Program-made: the position numbers and the translations under genes
From: Elusimicrobiota bacterium
Lineage (GTDB): Bacteria > Elusimicrobiota > Elusimicrobia > Elusimicrobiales > Elusimicrobiaceae
Direction: 5' to 3'
Length of the DNA stretch: 13,717 nt
NCBI GenBank assembly: GCA_031258375.1
Contig: JAIRMX010000031.1
Location: forward strand, 1-13,717
The notes under the pieces: generated by a model
What the model was told of the DNA's origin: nothing
The model's database searches: none
What the model saw: the letters and a program-made list of their open reading frames with translations, nothing else
Shown: in pieces, positions 1 through 6,207 of the stretch
How positions within the stretch are numbered: position 1 is the first letter of the stretch
Layout: every line of letters begins with the position of its first letter

Positions 1-119
1 GCTTTATCAAACGCGGCGCGATGAGCGGCCGCTTTAGATTTCTGCTCGTCGGCGGCTCTTGCTTTCTCTGCAAGTTCCGCTTCCGCTTCGGCTATTAACT
101 TTTGATACTTATTCGGCAT
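1..119 (-). CDS. Partial phage gene downstream of terL (N-terminal 39 residues)
   Basis: An open frame starts with ATG at 119 and runs off the left edge of the window. It overlaps the end of terL by 11 bp. A purine-rich ribosome binding site (AGAGGCGAAG) lies just upstream of the ATG, which supports this start. The visible N-terminus begins MPNKYQKLIAEAEAELAEKA and is rich in Ala, Glu, Lys and Arg, so it is probably helical or coiled-coil. In tailed phages the gene after terL is usually the portal protein, but this fragment shows no portal hallmark. It could equally be a small head or scaffold-like protein. Function is not assigned. Confidence 0.6.
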   Translation of the reverse strand, partial: MPNKYQKLIAEAEAELAEKARAADEQKSKAAAHRAAFDK

Positions 120-1479
120 ATCTTCGCCTCTTATTTCTTACCAGCAGGTCGCTGAACTTTATTGCCGCCGCCGGGTTTAGCGGCGCCTGCTCTTTGGGCA
201 GCGGCCGCGCTATCTTTGAGTTATAAGCCATTGCCGTATATCTCAATGCGTCGCTTGCGTGGCTGCTCCAGTCGTGCGCGGGCGTTTTGCTTCTTATCAG
301 CTTTATAGGGTCTTGCTCGTAATGATAATTCCTTAACGCCTCAAGCAGTCCCTTGCATCTCGCTTTGTCAAACCATATTTGCCCAAATAACATTTTTACC
401 GCGTTTATCCCGTCTTCTACCGGGCTTGCCGGCAGTACGCTTACCCTAAAGCCTTTGGATTCTATCGCCTGCCTTCTGTTGGTGCCCGTTATCCATTCCC
501 TGTTGCGCCCGTCGTGAGGAAAGAATATGTTCGCATACTTGTAGCCGCAATCTTTTTCCCGCTGCCGCATAACGCTCACGTAATGATCGCTGCCTTCGTT
601 GCTCGCCTCGTAAAAATCTATCAGGTTTATCCTCTGCCCCGCAAACTGCGCGAATATTATGCTCGTCTCGTCGCCAATGCCTATGTCGAATATCGGGTAT
701 ACCGGAAACTCCGGGTTGTGCGCAACTTCGCATATCCTGCCTTCCTGCTCGGCAAGCGCTATTTCTTTGGTGTATATCCCGCCGCTTACGCCCTCCTGCC
801 ATATGCCCAGTAAAAACCGGTTGCGCTCCTCTTCCGGCAAGCCTTCCAGCGTTTTTATGTAATCCTCCGGCAGATTGGCTAGATTATCTATCGGATTCAT
901 ATTCAAAACCGCATAATCCTCGGGGTTCGCCAAAGGCTCGTCCGTTTCGGGGTTAATCTTTTCAATGAACAGTTTATAAGCCCAGTGCCACGTTCCGGGC
1001 GGGTTGCAGTCGCAGTAAACTTTGTTTCTGAGCCCGTTCTTGAGCGCAAGCCTCGTTAGAGCCTTACTGAACATCTTGTACGATATTTCGCTTACTTCAT
1101 TAAAGAATATTGTGTTGTACTCTTTGCCCAGCACATTGTCCGAATGCTTTTTATCGTCCAAGAACCCAAACCATATTTCAGATTTATTATTGAAAACGCT
1201 GTACAGCTCGCTTTCGTTGTTTTTAGGATTAATGCCAGCCGCGCATAAGTCTAATACTTTGGGGTACGTGTCCAACCAAATGCTTTCTTTAAGGTCTTTT
1301 CTCGTCTGGCGGAATATCCCGTGCCGGCTTTTAGCTTCCCCCATCGTTCTGATTATGATATTGCGCACCTCAACAAAAGTTTTTCCGCTGCGGCTTCCGC
1401 CGTATAACAAGATAAACTTCGCCGGCCCGTTAAGTATCGCCCGCGCTTGCTTTTGCTTTTCCGTCAGACAGAAGGCCAT
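109..1479 (-). CDS. terL: Phage terminase large subunit
   Basis: This 456-aa protein is the ATP-driven DNA packaging motor and headful/cos nuclease of a tailed phage, acting at the procapsid portal. The N-terminal ATPase has a Walker A motif GGSRSGKT at residues 27-34. A Walker B-like strand follows at 121-130 (TIFFNEVSE, with N127 and E128), and a coupling motif CNPPGTWHW at 158-166. The C-terminal RNase H-like nuclease shows its acidic residues in FDIGIGD (D265), FPHDGRN (D323) and HDWSSHASDALRY (D403, D410). Length and motif order fit an intact enzyme. Its ATG overlaps the terS stop codon by one base (TAATG), so the two are translationally coupled. The downstream gene overlaps its 3' end. 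Confidence 0.96.
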   Translation of the reverse strand: MAFCLTEKQKQARAILNGPAKFILLYGGSRSGKTFVEVRNIIIRTMGEAKSRHGIFRQTRKDLKESIWLDTYPKVLDLCAAGINPKNNESELYSVFNNKSEIWFGFLDDKKHSDNVLGKEYNTIFFNEVSEISYKMFSKALTRLALKNGLRNKVYCDCNPPGTWHWAYKLFIEKINPETDEPLANPEDYAVLNMNPIDNLANLPEDYIKTLEGLPEEERNRFLLGIWQEGVSGGIYTKEIALAEQEGRICEVAHNPEFPVYPIFDIGIGDETSIIFAQFAGQRINLIDFYEASNEGSDHYVSVMRQREKDCGYKYANIFFPHDGRNREWITGTNRRQAIESKGFRVSVLPASPVEDGINAVKMLFGQIWFDKARCKGLLEALRNYHYEQDPIKLIRSKTPAHDWSSHASDALRYTAMAYNSKIARPLPKEQAPLNPAAAIKFSDLLVRNKRRRYAE

Positions 1480-2075
1480 TAAAGCGCCCCCTTATCCTCT
1501 TTGTCAAAGACCACTTTTGTTAAATTTACGTCTAAACTATCCTTCAGCGCGCCGTGTATTTTAAGTATATCGTTCAACGCTTGGCGTCTTACCTCTTCCT
1601 TGCTCCCTTTTTCGGCAAGTTTTCTAAGCAGATAATACGCTTCCGTCAGCGGCATCAACGCTTTCTCCTGCGCTTCCTTCCTAAGCTCTTCTATTCTTGC
1701 CTGTATCTTTGGCCTGCCTGCAAGCCTGCTTGCTTTGGGGTAAACGGTGTCTAAATTGCTGGTTTTACATTCGGGGTGAGATAATTGATATGCTTCATAC
1801 TGCAAATAATTACCGGTAGCCATCAGACGGCAAAAAACTTCCTGCTGTCTCCATATTTTTTCTTTTTTGATTTTATGCGGAGTGGAAATTTGCAGGTATG
1901 ATTCAAGATTTTCGAACAAAAACGGTTGCGCGGCGCCGTGAGCGGCCGGCTCTCTAAGCAGCTTTAGTATGGTTTCTTGTTCTGTTTTAAAGTCGGCAGA
2001 CAAAGCGCTGGCCGCGCTTTGCGCTTGCGTTTTGGCTGCTTGATTTTGTTTTGCGTCCTGCGTTTCTTCTGACAT
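1479..2075 (-). CDS. terS: Phage terminase small subunit
   Basis: This 198-aa protein probably recognises phage DNA at the packaging site and delivers it to TerL. Residues 1-50 are a low-complexity Gln/Ala/Lys-rich tail. Residues about 77-130 look like the TerS helix-turn-helix region, including MATGNY and YPKASRLAGRPKIQARIEEL. Residues about 138-178 are helical and match the usual oligomerisation segment. Identification rests on this pattern plus position directly before terL, with a one-base stop/start overlap. The start at 2075 is preceded by GGGAG, but that site lies in the arm of a strong hairpin (2083-2109). The gene has its own promoter at 2173-2201. Confidence 0.85.
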   Translation of the reverse strand: MSEETQDAKQNQAAKTQAQSAASALSADFKTEQETILKLLREPAAHGAAQPFLFENLESYLQISTPHKIKKEKIWRQQEVFCRLMATGNYLQYEAYQLSHPECKTSNLDTVYPKASRLAGRPKIQARIEELRKEAQEKALMPLTEAYYLLRKLAEKGSKEEVRRQALNDILKIHGALKDSLDVNLTKVVFDKEDKGAL

Positions 2076-2082
2076 AAAAACT

Positions 2083-2109
2083 CCCGACGGATTTTTATCT
2101 CCCGTCGGG
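2083..2109 (-). promoter_or_regulatory. Leader hairpin containing the terS ribosome binding site
   Basis: A perfect 8-bp inverted repeat (CCCGACGG / CCGTCGGG, 11-nt loop) lies 8 bp before the terS ATG. In the terS mRNA the 3' arm ends in GGGAG, the only good Shine-Dalgarno candidate, and is followed by AGTTTTT. The structure could therefore sequester the ribosome binding site or act as a weak terminator-like attenuator. A second GC-rich hairpin (7-bp arms at 2133-2139 and 2146-2152) lies further 5' in the same leader. Folding is seen by eye; the regulatory role is inferred. Confidence 0.6.
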
Positions 2110-2172
2110 TGTCAAAAAAAATGACCGCCAACCGCGCGCTTTTTGGCGCGCGCTTTGCGATCTCTTACTTTA

Positions 2173-2201
2173 ACTATAGATTATATTTTTACAAATGTCA
2201 A
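2173..2201 (-). promoter_or_regulatory. Candidate sigma70-type promoter for the packaging/late genes
   Basis: On the minus strand a perfect -35 box TTGACA (2196-2201) is separated by exactly 17 bp from a -10 box TATAGT (2173-2178). Transcription would start near 2166 and give a leader of about 90 nt before terS. The site sits in the spacer between the last early gene and terS, where a switch from replication to packaging genes would be expected. Confidence 0.7.
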
Positions 2202-2228
2202 GCGGATTTTTAAGATTATAGAAAGCGG

Positions 2229-2711
2229 TTATTTATTATATTCGCCTGCGTCGGCGGATTCTATTTCTTGCGGCGTGAAATATTTTTGCATCGGATGGGT
2301 TTTTATAAGCTGGGCGAGTTTTTTTACAAATTCTATTTTTTTGTTTTCATCGTAAAATCTGCCAACGTACAGGCCGGCTTTATCATAAACGGCGGATTGG
2401 CAAAATTCTTTGGGTACTCTGAAATCTTTGTATTTAAAAGAAATAAATTCTCCGTTGTAAAAATAAAGATACGGGAAATTGTTTATCTTTTGCAATTTAT
2501 TGCAATGCGCGCAGATAACGGCCGCGCATACTTCATACATGGGTTTGTCCGCGCCAAAATCAATGCATATGCTTTGCGTTAGAAGCGCATGTCCGCATAC
2601 GCCGCAATTGTTGCCGCGTTGTTTTGTCGGCGCTGACGCCGCATTATCGCCGTCAAAAAGCGGCGCGTCGTTGTTTGTATTTGATTTTTTTAAACGTTCG
2701 CTTATCGTCAT
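2229..2711 (-). CDS. Phage protein with a CxxC/CxxC zinc-ribbon-like motif
   Basis: This is a 160-aa protein from the ATG at 2711. That start is chosen because GGGAGG lies 4-5 nt before it; an in-frame ATG at 2726 has no such site. The start is one base past the stop of the replication-initiator gene. Cysteine pairs at residues 36/39 (CGVC) and 67/70 (CAHC) fit one zinc-binding ribbon. Between them lie two further cysteines. The C-terminal part is rich in Phe, Tyr and Lys and has no motif I recognise. It is the last gene of the early transcription unit. A DNA- or protein-binding role in replication or gene control is possible but unproven. Confidence 0.75.
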   Translation of the reverse strand: MTISERLKKSNTNNDAPLFDGDNAASAPTKQRGNNCGVCGHALLTQSICIDFGADKPMYEVCAAVICAHCNKLQKINNFPYLYFYNGEFISFKYKDFRVPKEFCQSAVYDKAGLYVGRFYDENKKIEFVKKLAQLIKTHPMQKYFTPQEIESADAGEYNK

Positions 2712-2712
2712 T

Positions 2713-3849
2713 TTACCTCCCGCCATATTTTGCTTTTTCTATTTCATCGCAGTATGTAAAAGCGTTGTTTGCAATGGCGCGCAGGCTGGCCGCAAAGTTT
2801 GCTTTTTCAAGTTTTTCCGCGCCGTATTCCACGAGAGCTTTTGCGCCTTCAAAACCTTTGACAACCGAGCATATGTGCGCGCAGTGGCCTTTGTCCGCGT
2901 TCCAGCGGCTTAATCTTGCGTCGACGTCGTTGAAACTTTCCGGCATTACCGCTTTATAATACCAGCAAAATAATTTTTCAGCCGGAGTTCTGGGGTCGTT
3001 CCAGTTGACTGCGCCGTTTTGCTTTTCTTTCTTTTCGAACTCCCAAGCCGTGCCTTTCCAGTTTTTTATTTTATGCGTTTTGCCGCTTCTATCAGTCCAC
3101 TGCCAGTTTCTGGCTTCGTTTTTATAAAAGAAGTCTTCCGGGCTGCCGGTAAACTTTTTTTCTAAAAAAAAGTTTTTTACGGCTTCTAAATTTGGCGGCA
3201 TATTTTTTTGTTTTTTAGGTTTTTGATTTTCGCCTTTTATATTTATTAAAAAATCATTATGGGGGGGATATATAAGGGGGGGTTTTTGGGCAACTGGTTC
3301 AATTTTTGCACCAGTTTGCGCGCTCATATCTGGTTCAATTTTTGCACCAGTTTGTGAAATTTCGGCATTTTCGGGCTTTTTTTCTTCATTCAGCGGTTCA
3401 AAATTTGCACCAGTTTTAAGGGTATCCGGCCCGACTTTTATCATAAATTCCGGAAACAACGCGGCTAAAACTGGTTCAATTTTTGCACCAGTTTGTTTTT
3501 TTATTTTTTCAACTGGTTCAAAATTTGCACCAGTTTTTAATGTTTTGCCCGCTTCTATATCCAAAAATGCCTTTATTATTATCTTGCTTTTTCGTGTCCC
3601 CGCGCTGGCAATCTCTATAAAATCATATCGCTGCAACTCCGGCAAAATCGATTTATAAAGAGTGTTGCGGGATACTCCCAGCAACTCGGATAAATCCCTT
3701 GTGCTTATTTCCAACACCCAGCCCGCGCTGTAATCCGCTTTGTTTGCCATCGCCGCAAAGCACCCTAAAGCCAGCGCGCCGCATTGCTTTAATACCGCTT
3801 GCGCCGCTTCTTTATATAAAGGTATGTAGGAAGGTTTGTTTTCTTGCAT
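2713..3849 (-). CDS. Phage replication initiator-like protein with the origin inside its gene
   Basis: A 378-aa protein in three parts. Residues about 15-95 form a winged-helix/HTH domain, with the segment RDLSELLGVSRNTLYKSIL at about 51-69. Residues about 103-215 are a flexible linker holding five copies of TGA(K/N)(I/F)EP at 106-112, 120-126, 146-152, 167-173 and 179-185. Residues about 218-272 contain FFYKNEARNWQW followed by KIKNWKGTAWEF, a pattern common in C-terminal parts of phage replication proteins. The rest is a helical tail. The linker repeats are the translation of DNA iterons. A DNA-binding head, iterons in the middle of the gene and a C-terminal interaction domain is the layout of lambda O. 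The gene starts one base after the HExxH gene stop (TGA-A-ATG). The exact family is not identified. Confidence 0.75.
   Translation of the reverse strand: MQENKPSYIPLYKEAAQAVLKQCGALALGCFAAMANKADYSAGWVLEISTRDLSELLGVSRNTLYKSILPELQRYDFIEIASAGTRKSKIIIKAFLDIEAGKTLKTGANFEPVEKIKKQTGAKIEPVLAALFPEFMIKVGPDTLKTGANFEPLNEEKKPENAEISQTGAKIEPDMSAQTGAKIEPVAQKPPLIYPPHNDFLINIKGENQKPKKQKNMPPNLEAVKNFFLEKKFTGSPEDFFYKNEARNWQWTDRSGKTHKIKNWKGTAWEFEKKEKQNGAVNWNDPRTPAEKLFCWYYKAVMPESFNDVDARLSRWNADKGHCAHICSVVKGFEGAKALVEYGAEKLEKANFAASLRAIANNAFTYCDEIEKAKYGGR
3215..3290. other. AT-rich stretch and G7-ATATATAA-G7 element beside the iterons
   Basis: Immediately beside iteron 1 are two runs of seven G (3261-3267 and 3276-3282) flanking ATATATAA. 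An A/T-rich stretch follows at about 3215-3260 on the far side. The AT-rich part is a plausible DNA unwinding region for the origin. The two G7 runs could form a G-quadruplex on the plus strand, or could be slippage sites, since they lie in the coding region (proline codons on the minus strand). Roles are inferred from position. Confidence 0.45.
3292..3535. repeat. Five palindromic iterons, probable phage replication origin
   Basis: Five 25-bp units lie at 3292-3316, 3328-3352, 3391-3415, 3469-3493 and 3511-3535. The consensus has 7-bp arms AACTGGT and ACCAGTT around an 11-bp spacer. The spacer has two versions, one with ATTTTTG and one with AAATTTG at its centre. Units 1, 4 and 5 have perfect arms; units 2 and 3 carry changes in the left arm. 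Centre-to-centre distances are 36, 63, 78 and 42 bp, all multiples of three, so every unit is read in the same frame of the initiator gene. Palindromic iterons inside an initiator gene next to AT-rich DNA are typical of a theta origin of the lambda type. Function as ori is inferred. Confidence 0.75.
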
Positions 3850-3850
3850 T

Positions 3851-4183
3851 TCAATATCCCTGTTTTTCAGCCTCGGCTAATAAATTTTCCAGCCTGTAAA
3901 TGATTCTGTGTTCTTCTTTTTCACTTTTAATCTGAGCGTCCGCAAGCAGCAAATGCAGCGCTTCGTGCAGTCCCACAGCCGCCGGGTTTTGGCAGCCGCG
4001 CAAATTATGATATAAGTAAAACGCGCGCGTACTAGCGCTGTATTTAATCTGCGCGTAGGTTGACATTCTGCGCGCATATTTGCACCATACCATCTTCCAA
4101 TCTGTGAGCCCGAGTATTTTTTGCCAGCGCTCAAAACTTTTCAAAAAGATATCGGCTTTAGTCGTTTTCTTTATTTTTTTCAT
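3851..4183 (-). CDS. Small HExxH putative zinc metallopeptidase of phage type
   Basis: A 110-aa protein with HEALHLLL at residues 73-80 (H73, E74, H77), the zinc-binding and catalytic signature of gluzincin-like or SprT-like peptidases. A following acidic helix, EEHRIIYRLENLL from residue 90, could provide the third ligand. Single-domain HExxH proteins of this size occur in phages next to replication genes; substrates are unknown. It overlaps the end of the clamp-like gene by 26 bp and is followed one base later by the initiator gene, so it is firmly inside the replication operon. The ribosome binding site is weak (AGAAGA). Confidence 0.7.
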   Translation of the reverse strand: MKKIKKTTKADIFLKSFERWQKILGLTDWKMVWCKYARRMSTYAQIKYSASTRAFYLYHNLRGCQNPAAVGLHEALHLLLADAQIKSEKEEHRIIYRLENLLAEAEKQGY

Positions 4184-5402
4184 TTTTATCTTCTTGTTTT
4201 GCCGGCAAAAATATTCCGTAATTTATCCCCTCAGCGGCAACGTACAACAATTTGCCGTTGGAATAATAAAGATTAATTGTCTCTGCCGTAATATTTTTTA
4301 AAATCTCGCAAAACGTATCCGCGCTTATATTAAAATTAAATTCGCTCTCCAGCGGCCGGCTCACTTTGCCTGCGGGAATAACTCCCCCAACCTCGTAATC
4401 CGCGCAGCCCGCCGCAGCGGCCAAAATCCCGTTTTTATACCGGAAAGCCAAAACGCGCCCCATGATTTTTGCTTTTTTGGCCAAGCGCGTAATCTGCGCC
4501 GCGTTGATTTCAAACGCGGCCGCAACGTTGGTATGGCGCGCAACCTCCGGGTTAATAAAATCTCCTTCTATTAATTTTGCCGATATAATCGCGCGGCCAA
4601 TTTCAAAGCTCGCGATATCGTTATCCAGCCTCATCAACATCCCTTCCGGAGCAAATAATTTTGCCGCCGCGCATATTTTGCGCGCCGCGTTTGCCGGCAG
4701 CAAAAAAATTCCAAATCCTCCCATCCTCTCCACGATTTGTTTGCCCGCCGCTACCGCTTGCCCGTCGCACGCCGCTAAAATTAAATCCTCGTATTCTTCG
4801 CCTTCCCACGCGCGGTTTTCAAAGTATACGCTATCGTGCGCTCGGCCAAAATCCGTTTTCGCCGCAAAAGTTAAAATCCTTTTTAAAATTTTTATCACTC
4901 CGTAAAACTCGTAAATATTAAACCACCGCTCTATGCCTCTGTTGAGTTCCCTCAACGTGGTGTGCGGGATTTCTTTTTTTATCTCTTCGCTAAGTATTAA
5001 TTTTTCTATCTTTATACATTCTTTGCCCTGCCAAATATGCAAAAACCCGTTTTCGGCTATAAGTTCAATTTCGCCGCTGCCTAAAGCTTTTACGGCTTGG
5101 GTCAAAATGTCTAGGCCCACAACTATTTCTTCATACGGCCATTTATCCTTAAAATAAAATTCGCTTTCCCAAAGGCCGCAGCTTGTTTGCATCAACAGCC
5201 TTCCAAAATAATTTTGCGTTTCTTTGAATTCGCGGGCTTGGCGCCTCGCAAACTCAACGTCGCTTTCACCCTCCGGCGCGGGGTTTTCGCGCGCAAGCCC
5301 CCTCGCACTCGTTTTAAACCGCGCAAACGCCGGCCACTTCTGCGTTTTAGAAGAGGCCGCCAGTTTTAACGCCGCCAATAACTCTTTTTTGCTTGTTATC
5401 AT
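4158..5402 (-). CDS. Divergent DNA polymerase sliding clamp (DnaN-like), phage-encoded
   Basis: This 414-aa protein has a three-part layout that resembles the bacterial beta clamp, a ring that tethers polymerase to DNA. Residues about 95-135 resemble the second half of clamp domain 1. Residues about 165-285 resemble the next repeats, with LILAACDGQAVAAG (like the LxATD motif) and then IISAKLIEGDFINPEV, close to the clamp signature RLIEGxFPDY. Residues about 290-402 include FNFNISADTFCEILKNI and end in YGIFLPAK, as clamp domain 3 ends in a VIMPxR-like strand. The protein is longer than usual clamps (about 370 aa), with an N-terminal extension and an acidic/Lys tail (EDKNEKNKEND). No Shine-Dalgarno precedes the ATG, but a promoter-like pair lies directly upstream. 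The call rests on motif resemblance read by eye. Confidence 0.6.
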   Translation of the reverse strand: MITSKKELLAALKLAASSKTQKWPAFARFKTSARGLARENPAPEGESDVEFARRQAREFKETQNYFGRLLMQTSCGLWESEFYFKDKWPYEEIVVGLDILTQAVKALGSGEIELIAENGFLHIWQGKECIKIEKLILSEEIKKEIPHTTLRELNRGIERWFNIYEFYGVIKILKRILTFAAKTDFGRAHDSVYFENRAWEGEEYEDLILAACDGQAVAAGKQIVERMGGFGIFLLPANAARKICAAAKLFAPEGMLMRLDNDIASFEIGRAIISAKLIEGDFINPEVARHTNVAAAFEINAAQITRLAKKAKIMGRVLAFRYKNGILAAAAGCADYEVGGVIPAGKVSRPLESEFNFNISADTFCEILKNITAETINLYYSNGKLLYVAAEGINYGIFLPAKQEDKNEKNKEND

Positions 5403-5410
5403 TTTTATTT

Positions 5411-5438
5411 TTTATACAATCTTTTATTAAATTCGCAA
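5411..5438 (-). promoter_or_regulatory. Candidate promoter close to the clamp gene ATG
   Basis: On the minus strand a -35-like TTGCGA (5433-5438) and a -10-like TATAAA (5411-5416) are 16 bp apart. Only 8 bp separate the -10 box from the clamp ATG at 5402. No ribosome binding site is present, so transcription could start at or next to the ATG and give a leaderless message. Confidence 0.4.
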
Positions 5439-5457
5439 GCCGAACCCTAAAGCCGTC

Positions 5458-5478
5458 ATGCTGAATTTATTTCAGCAT
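5458..5478. repeat. REP-like palindrome (ATGCTGAA / TTCAGCAT)
   Basis: A perfect 8-bp inverted repeat with a 5-nt loop, inside the context GTCATGCTGAA...TTCAGCATCC. From memory, palindromes of this GTCATGCTGAA type are widely scattered in intergenic regions of unrelated bacteria. On the plus strand the hairpin is followed by CCGTTTTTTT, so it could also terminate plus-strand transcription. It overlaps the last codons and stop of the 42-aa ORF. Confidence 0.6.
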
Positions 5479-5595
5479 CCGTTTTTTTAATCTGGCCGCA
5501 AAATCGCGCCAATACTCCGTATCAACCAAACGGATTTTGTAATGCGCCGGCTCTTCAAAGTCAAAACGCTTAATCTTTCTAATTTTATTGAGCAT
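5467..5595 (-). CDS. Small phage ORF (42 aa) of unknown function
   Basis: An ATG at 5595 opens a basic 42-aa peptide beginning MLNKIRKIKRFDFEEPAHYK and ending KKRMLK. AAGGG lies very close upstream (3 nt), so initiation is uncertain. The frame stays open back to the TAA of the hexapeptide-repeat gene, and the intervening codons (GRKKDKEALFARD) look protein-like. A longer form using a non-standard start, or readthrough of that TAA, is therefore conceivable. The 3' end lies in a palindromic repeat. No homology is recognised. Confidence 0.4.
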   Translation of the reverse strand: MLNKIRKIKRFDFEEPAHYKIRLVDTEYWRDFAARLKKRMLK

Positions 5596-5640
5596 ATCCC
5601 TTGCAAATAAAGCTTCTTTATCTTTTTTTCTGCCTATTTT

Positions 5641-6207
5641 TTATACATCCTTGTTATTGTTTAACTTGTCAACGAGTTCCACGAAATATTTGTACTTTTG
5701 CGGGCCGCCGCGCTTGGCTTCGGCGGCTATTAATTCTTTGCTGGTACCGTAAAAACAGCCCACAAGCCACATATTGTTTGATTTTGTCCACGTAAAATAC
5801 CGCCCGGAACTCCAGTTGTTTTTAAAAACCAAATAATCCGCTACACCGCAAACCTGCGCGTTGCCGCAAACCTGCGCGTTGCCGCAAACCTGCGCGTTGC
5901 CGTAAACCAGCGCGTTGCCGTAAACCTCCGCGTCGCCGAAAACCTGCGCGTCGCCGAAAACCTGCGCGTCGCCGAAAACCCGCGCGTCGCCGAAAACCCG
6001 CGCGTCGTCGTAAACCCGCGCGTTGCCGTAAACCCGCGCGTTGCCGCAAACCCACGCGTTGTCTTTAATATTGTCGAGTTTTTCAATATATCCGCCTATC
6101 GTACCGGCTTTGATATCGCTATTAATATCTGCTATGGCTTTGATTCTGTGCAATTTTGTGCCGCCAACCTCAATAAAATCATCTTTTATAAGTTCTATTT
6201 TGTTCAT
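5641..6207 (-). CDS. Phage hexapeptide-repeat protein, predicted left-handed beta helix
   Basis: A 188-aa protein. An N-terminal part of about 49 residues contains AGTIGGYIEK. Twelve perfect-length hexapeptides follow at residues 50-121, of the form (N/D)A(R/Q)V(Y/F/C)G. A 67-aa C-terminal part, rich in Trp, Tyr and Lys, completes the protein. Repeats of this type fold as stacked beta-solenoid coils and are common in phage and prophage proteins, usually without known function. The ATG overlaps the stop of the HAD gene (ATGA, 4 bp), so the two are translationally coupled. The repeats are highly alike in DNA, so copy number may change by recombination or slippage. Not an acyltransferase: no catalytic domain is visible. 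Confidence 0.8.
   Translation of the reverse strand: MNKIELIKDDFIEVGGTKLHRIKAIADINSDIKAGTIGGYIEKLDNIKDNAWVCGNARVYGNARVYDDARVFGDARVFGDAQVFGDAQVFGDAEVYGNALVYGNAQVCGNAQVCGNAQVCGVADYLVFKNNWSSGRYFTWTKSNNMWLVGCFYGTSKELIAAEAKRGGPQKYKYFVELVDKLNNNKDV
5845..6060 (-). repeat. Twelve 18-bp tandem repeats coding for hexapeptides
   Basis: Exactly 216 bp consist of 12 units of 18 bp within the beta-helix gene. Neighbouring units are nearly identical in DNA (for example three consecutive NAQVCG and two DAQVFG units), which suggests recent duplication. Because 18 is a multiple of three, gain or loss of units keeps the reading frame. Confidence 0.85.

Noticed and set aside
1022..1564. Long plus-strand open frames opposite terL, and similar frames opposite ispE and the clamp gene
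   Set aside because: They are antisense to genes with clear motifs, have no ribosome binding sites, and translate to low-information Ser/Leu/Ala-rich sequence.
3292..3535. Five similar 25-bp repeats that could be taken for a CRISPR array
   Set aside because: Gaps range from 11 to 53 bp, the repeats are in frame within a protein gene and translate to a repeated heptapeptide, and no cas gene is nearby. Iterons fit better.
5641..6207. Hexapeptide acyltransferase
   Set aside because: The repeat is of the phage NARVYG type, the catalytic histidine loop and CoA-binding extension are not visible, and the protein is small.
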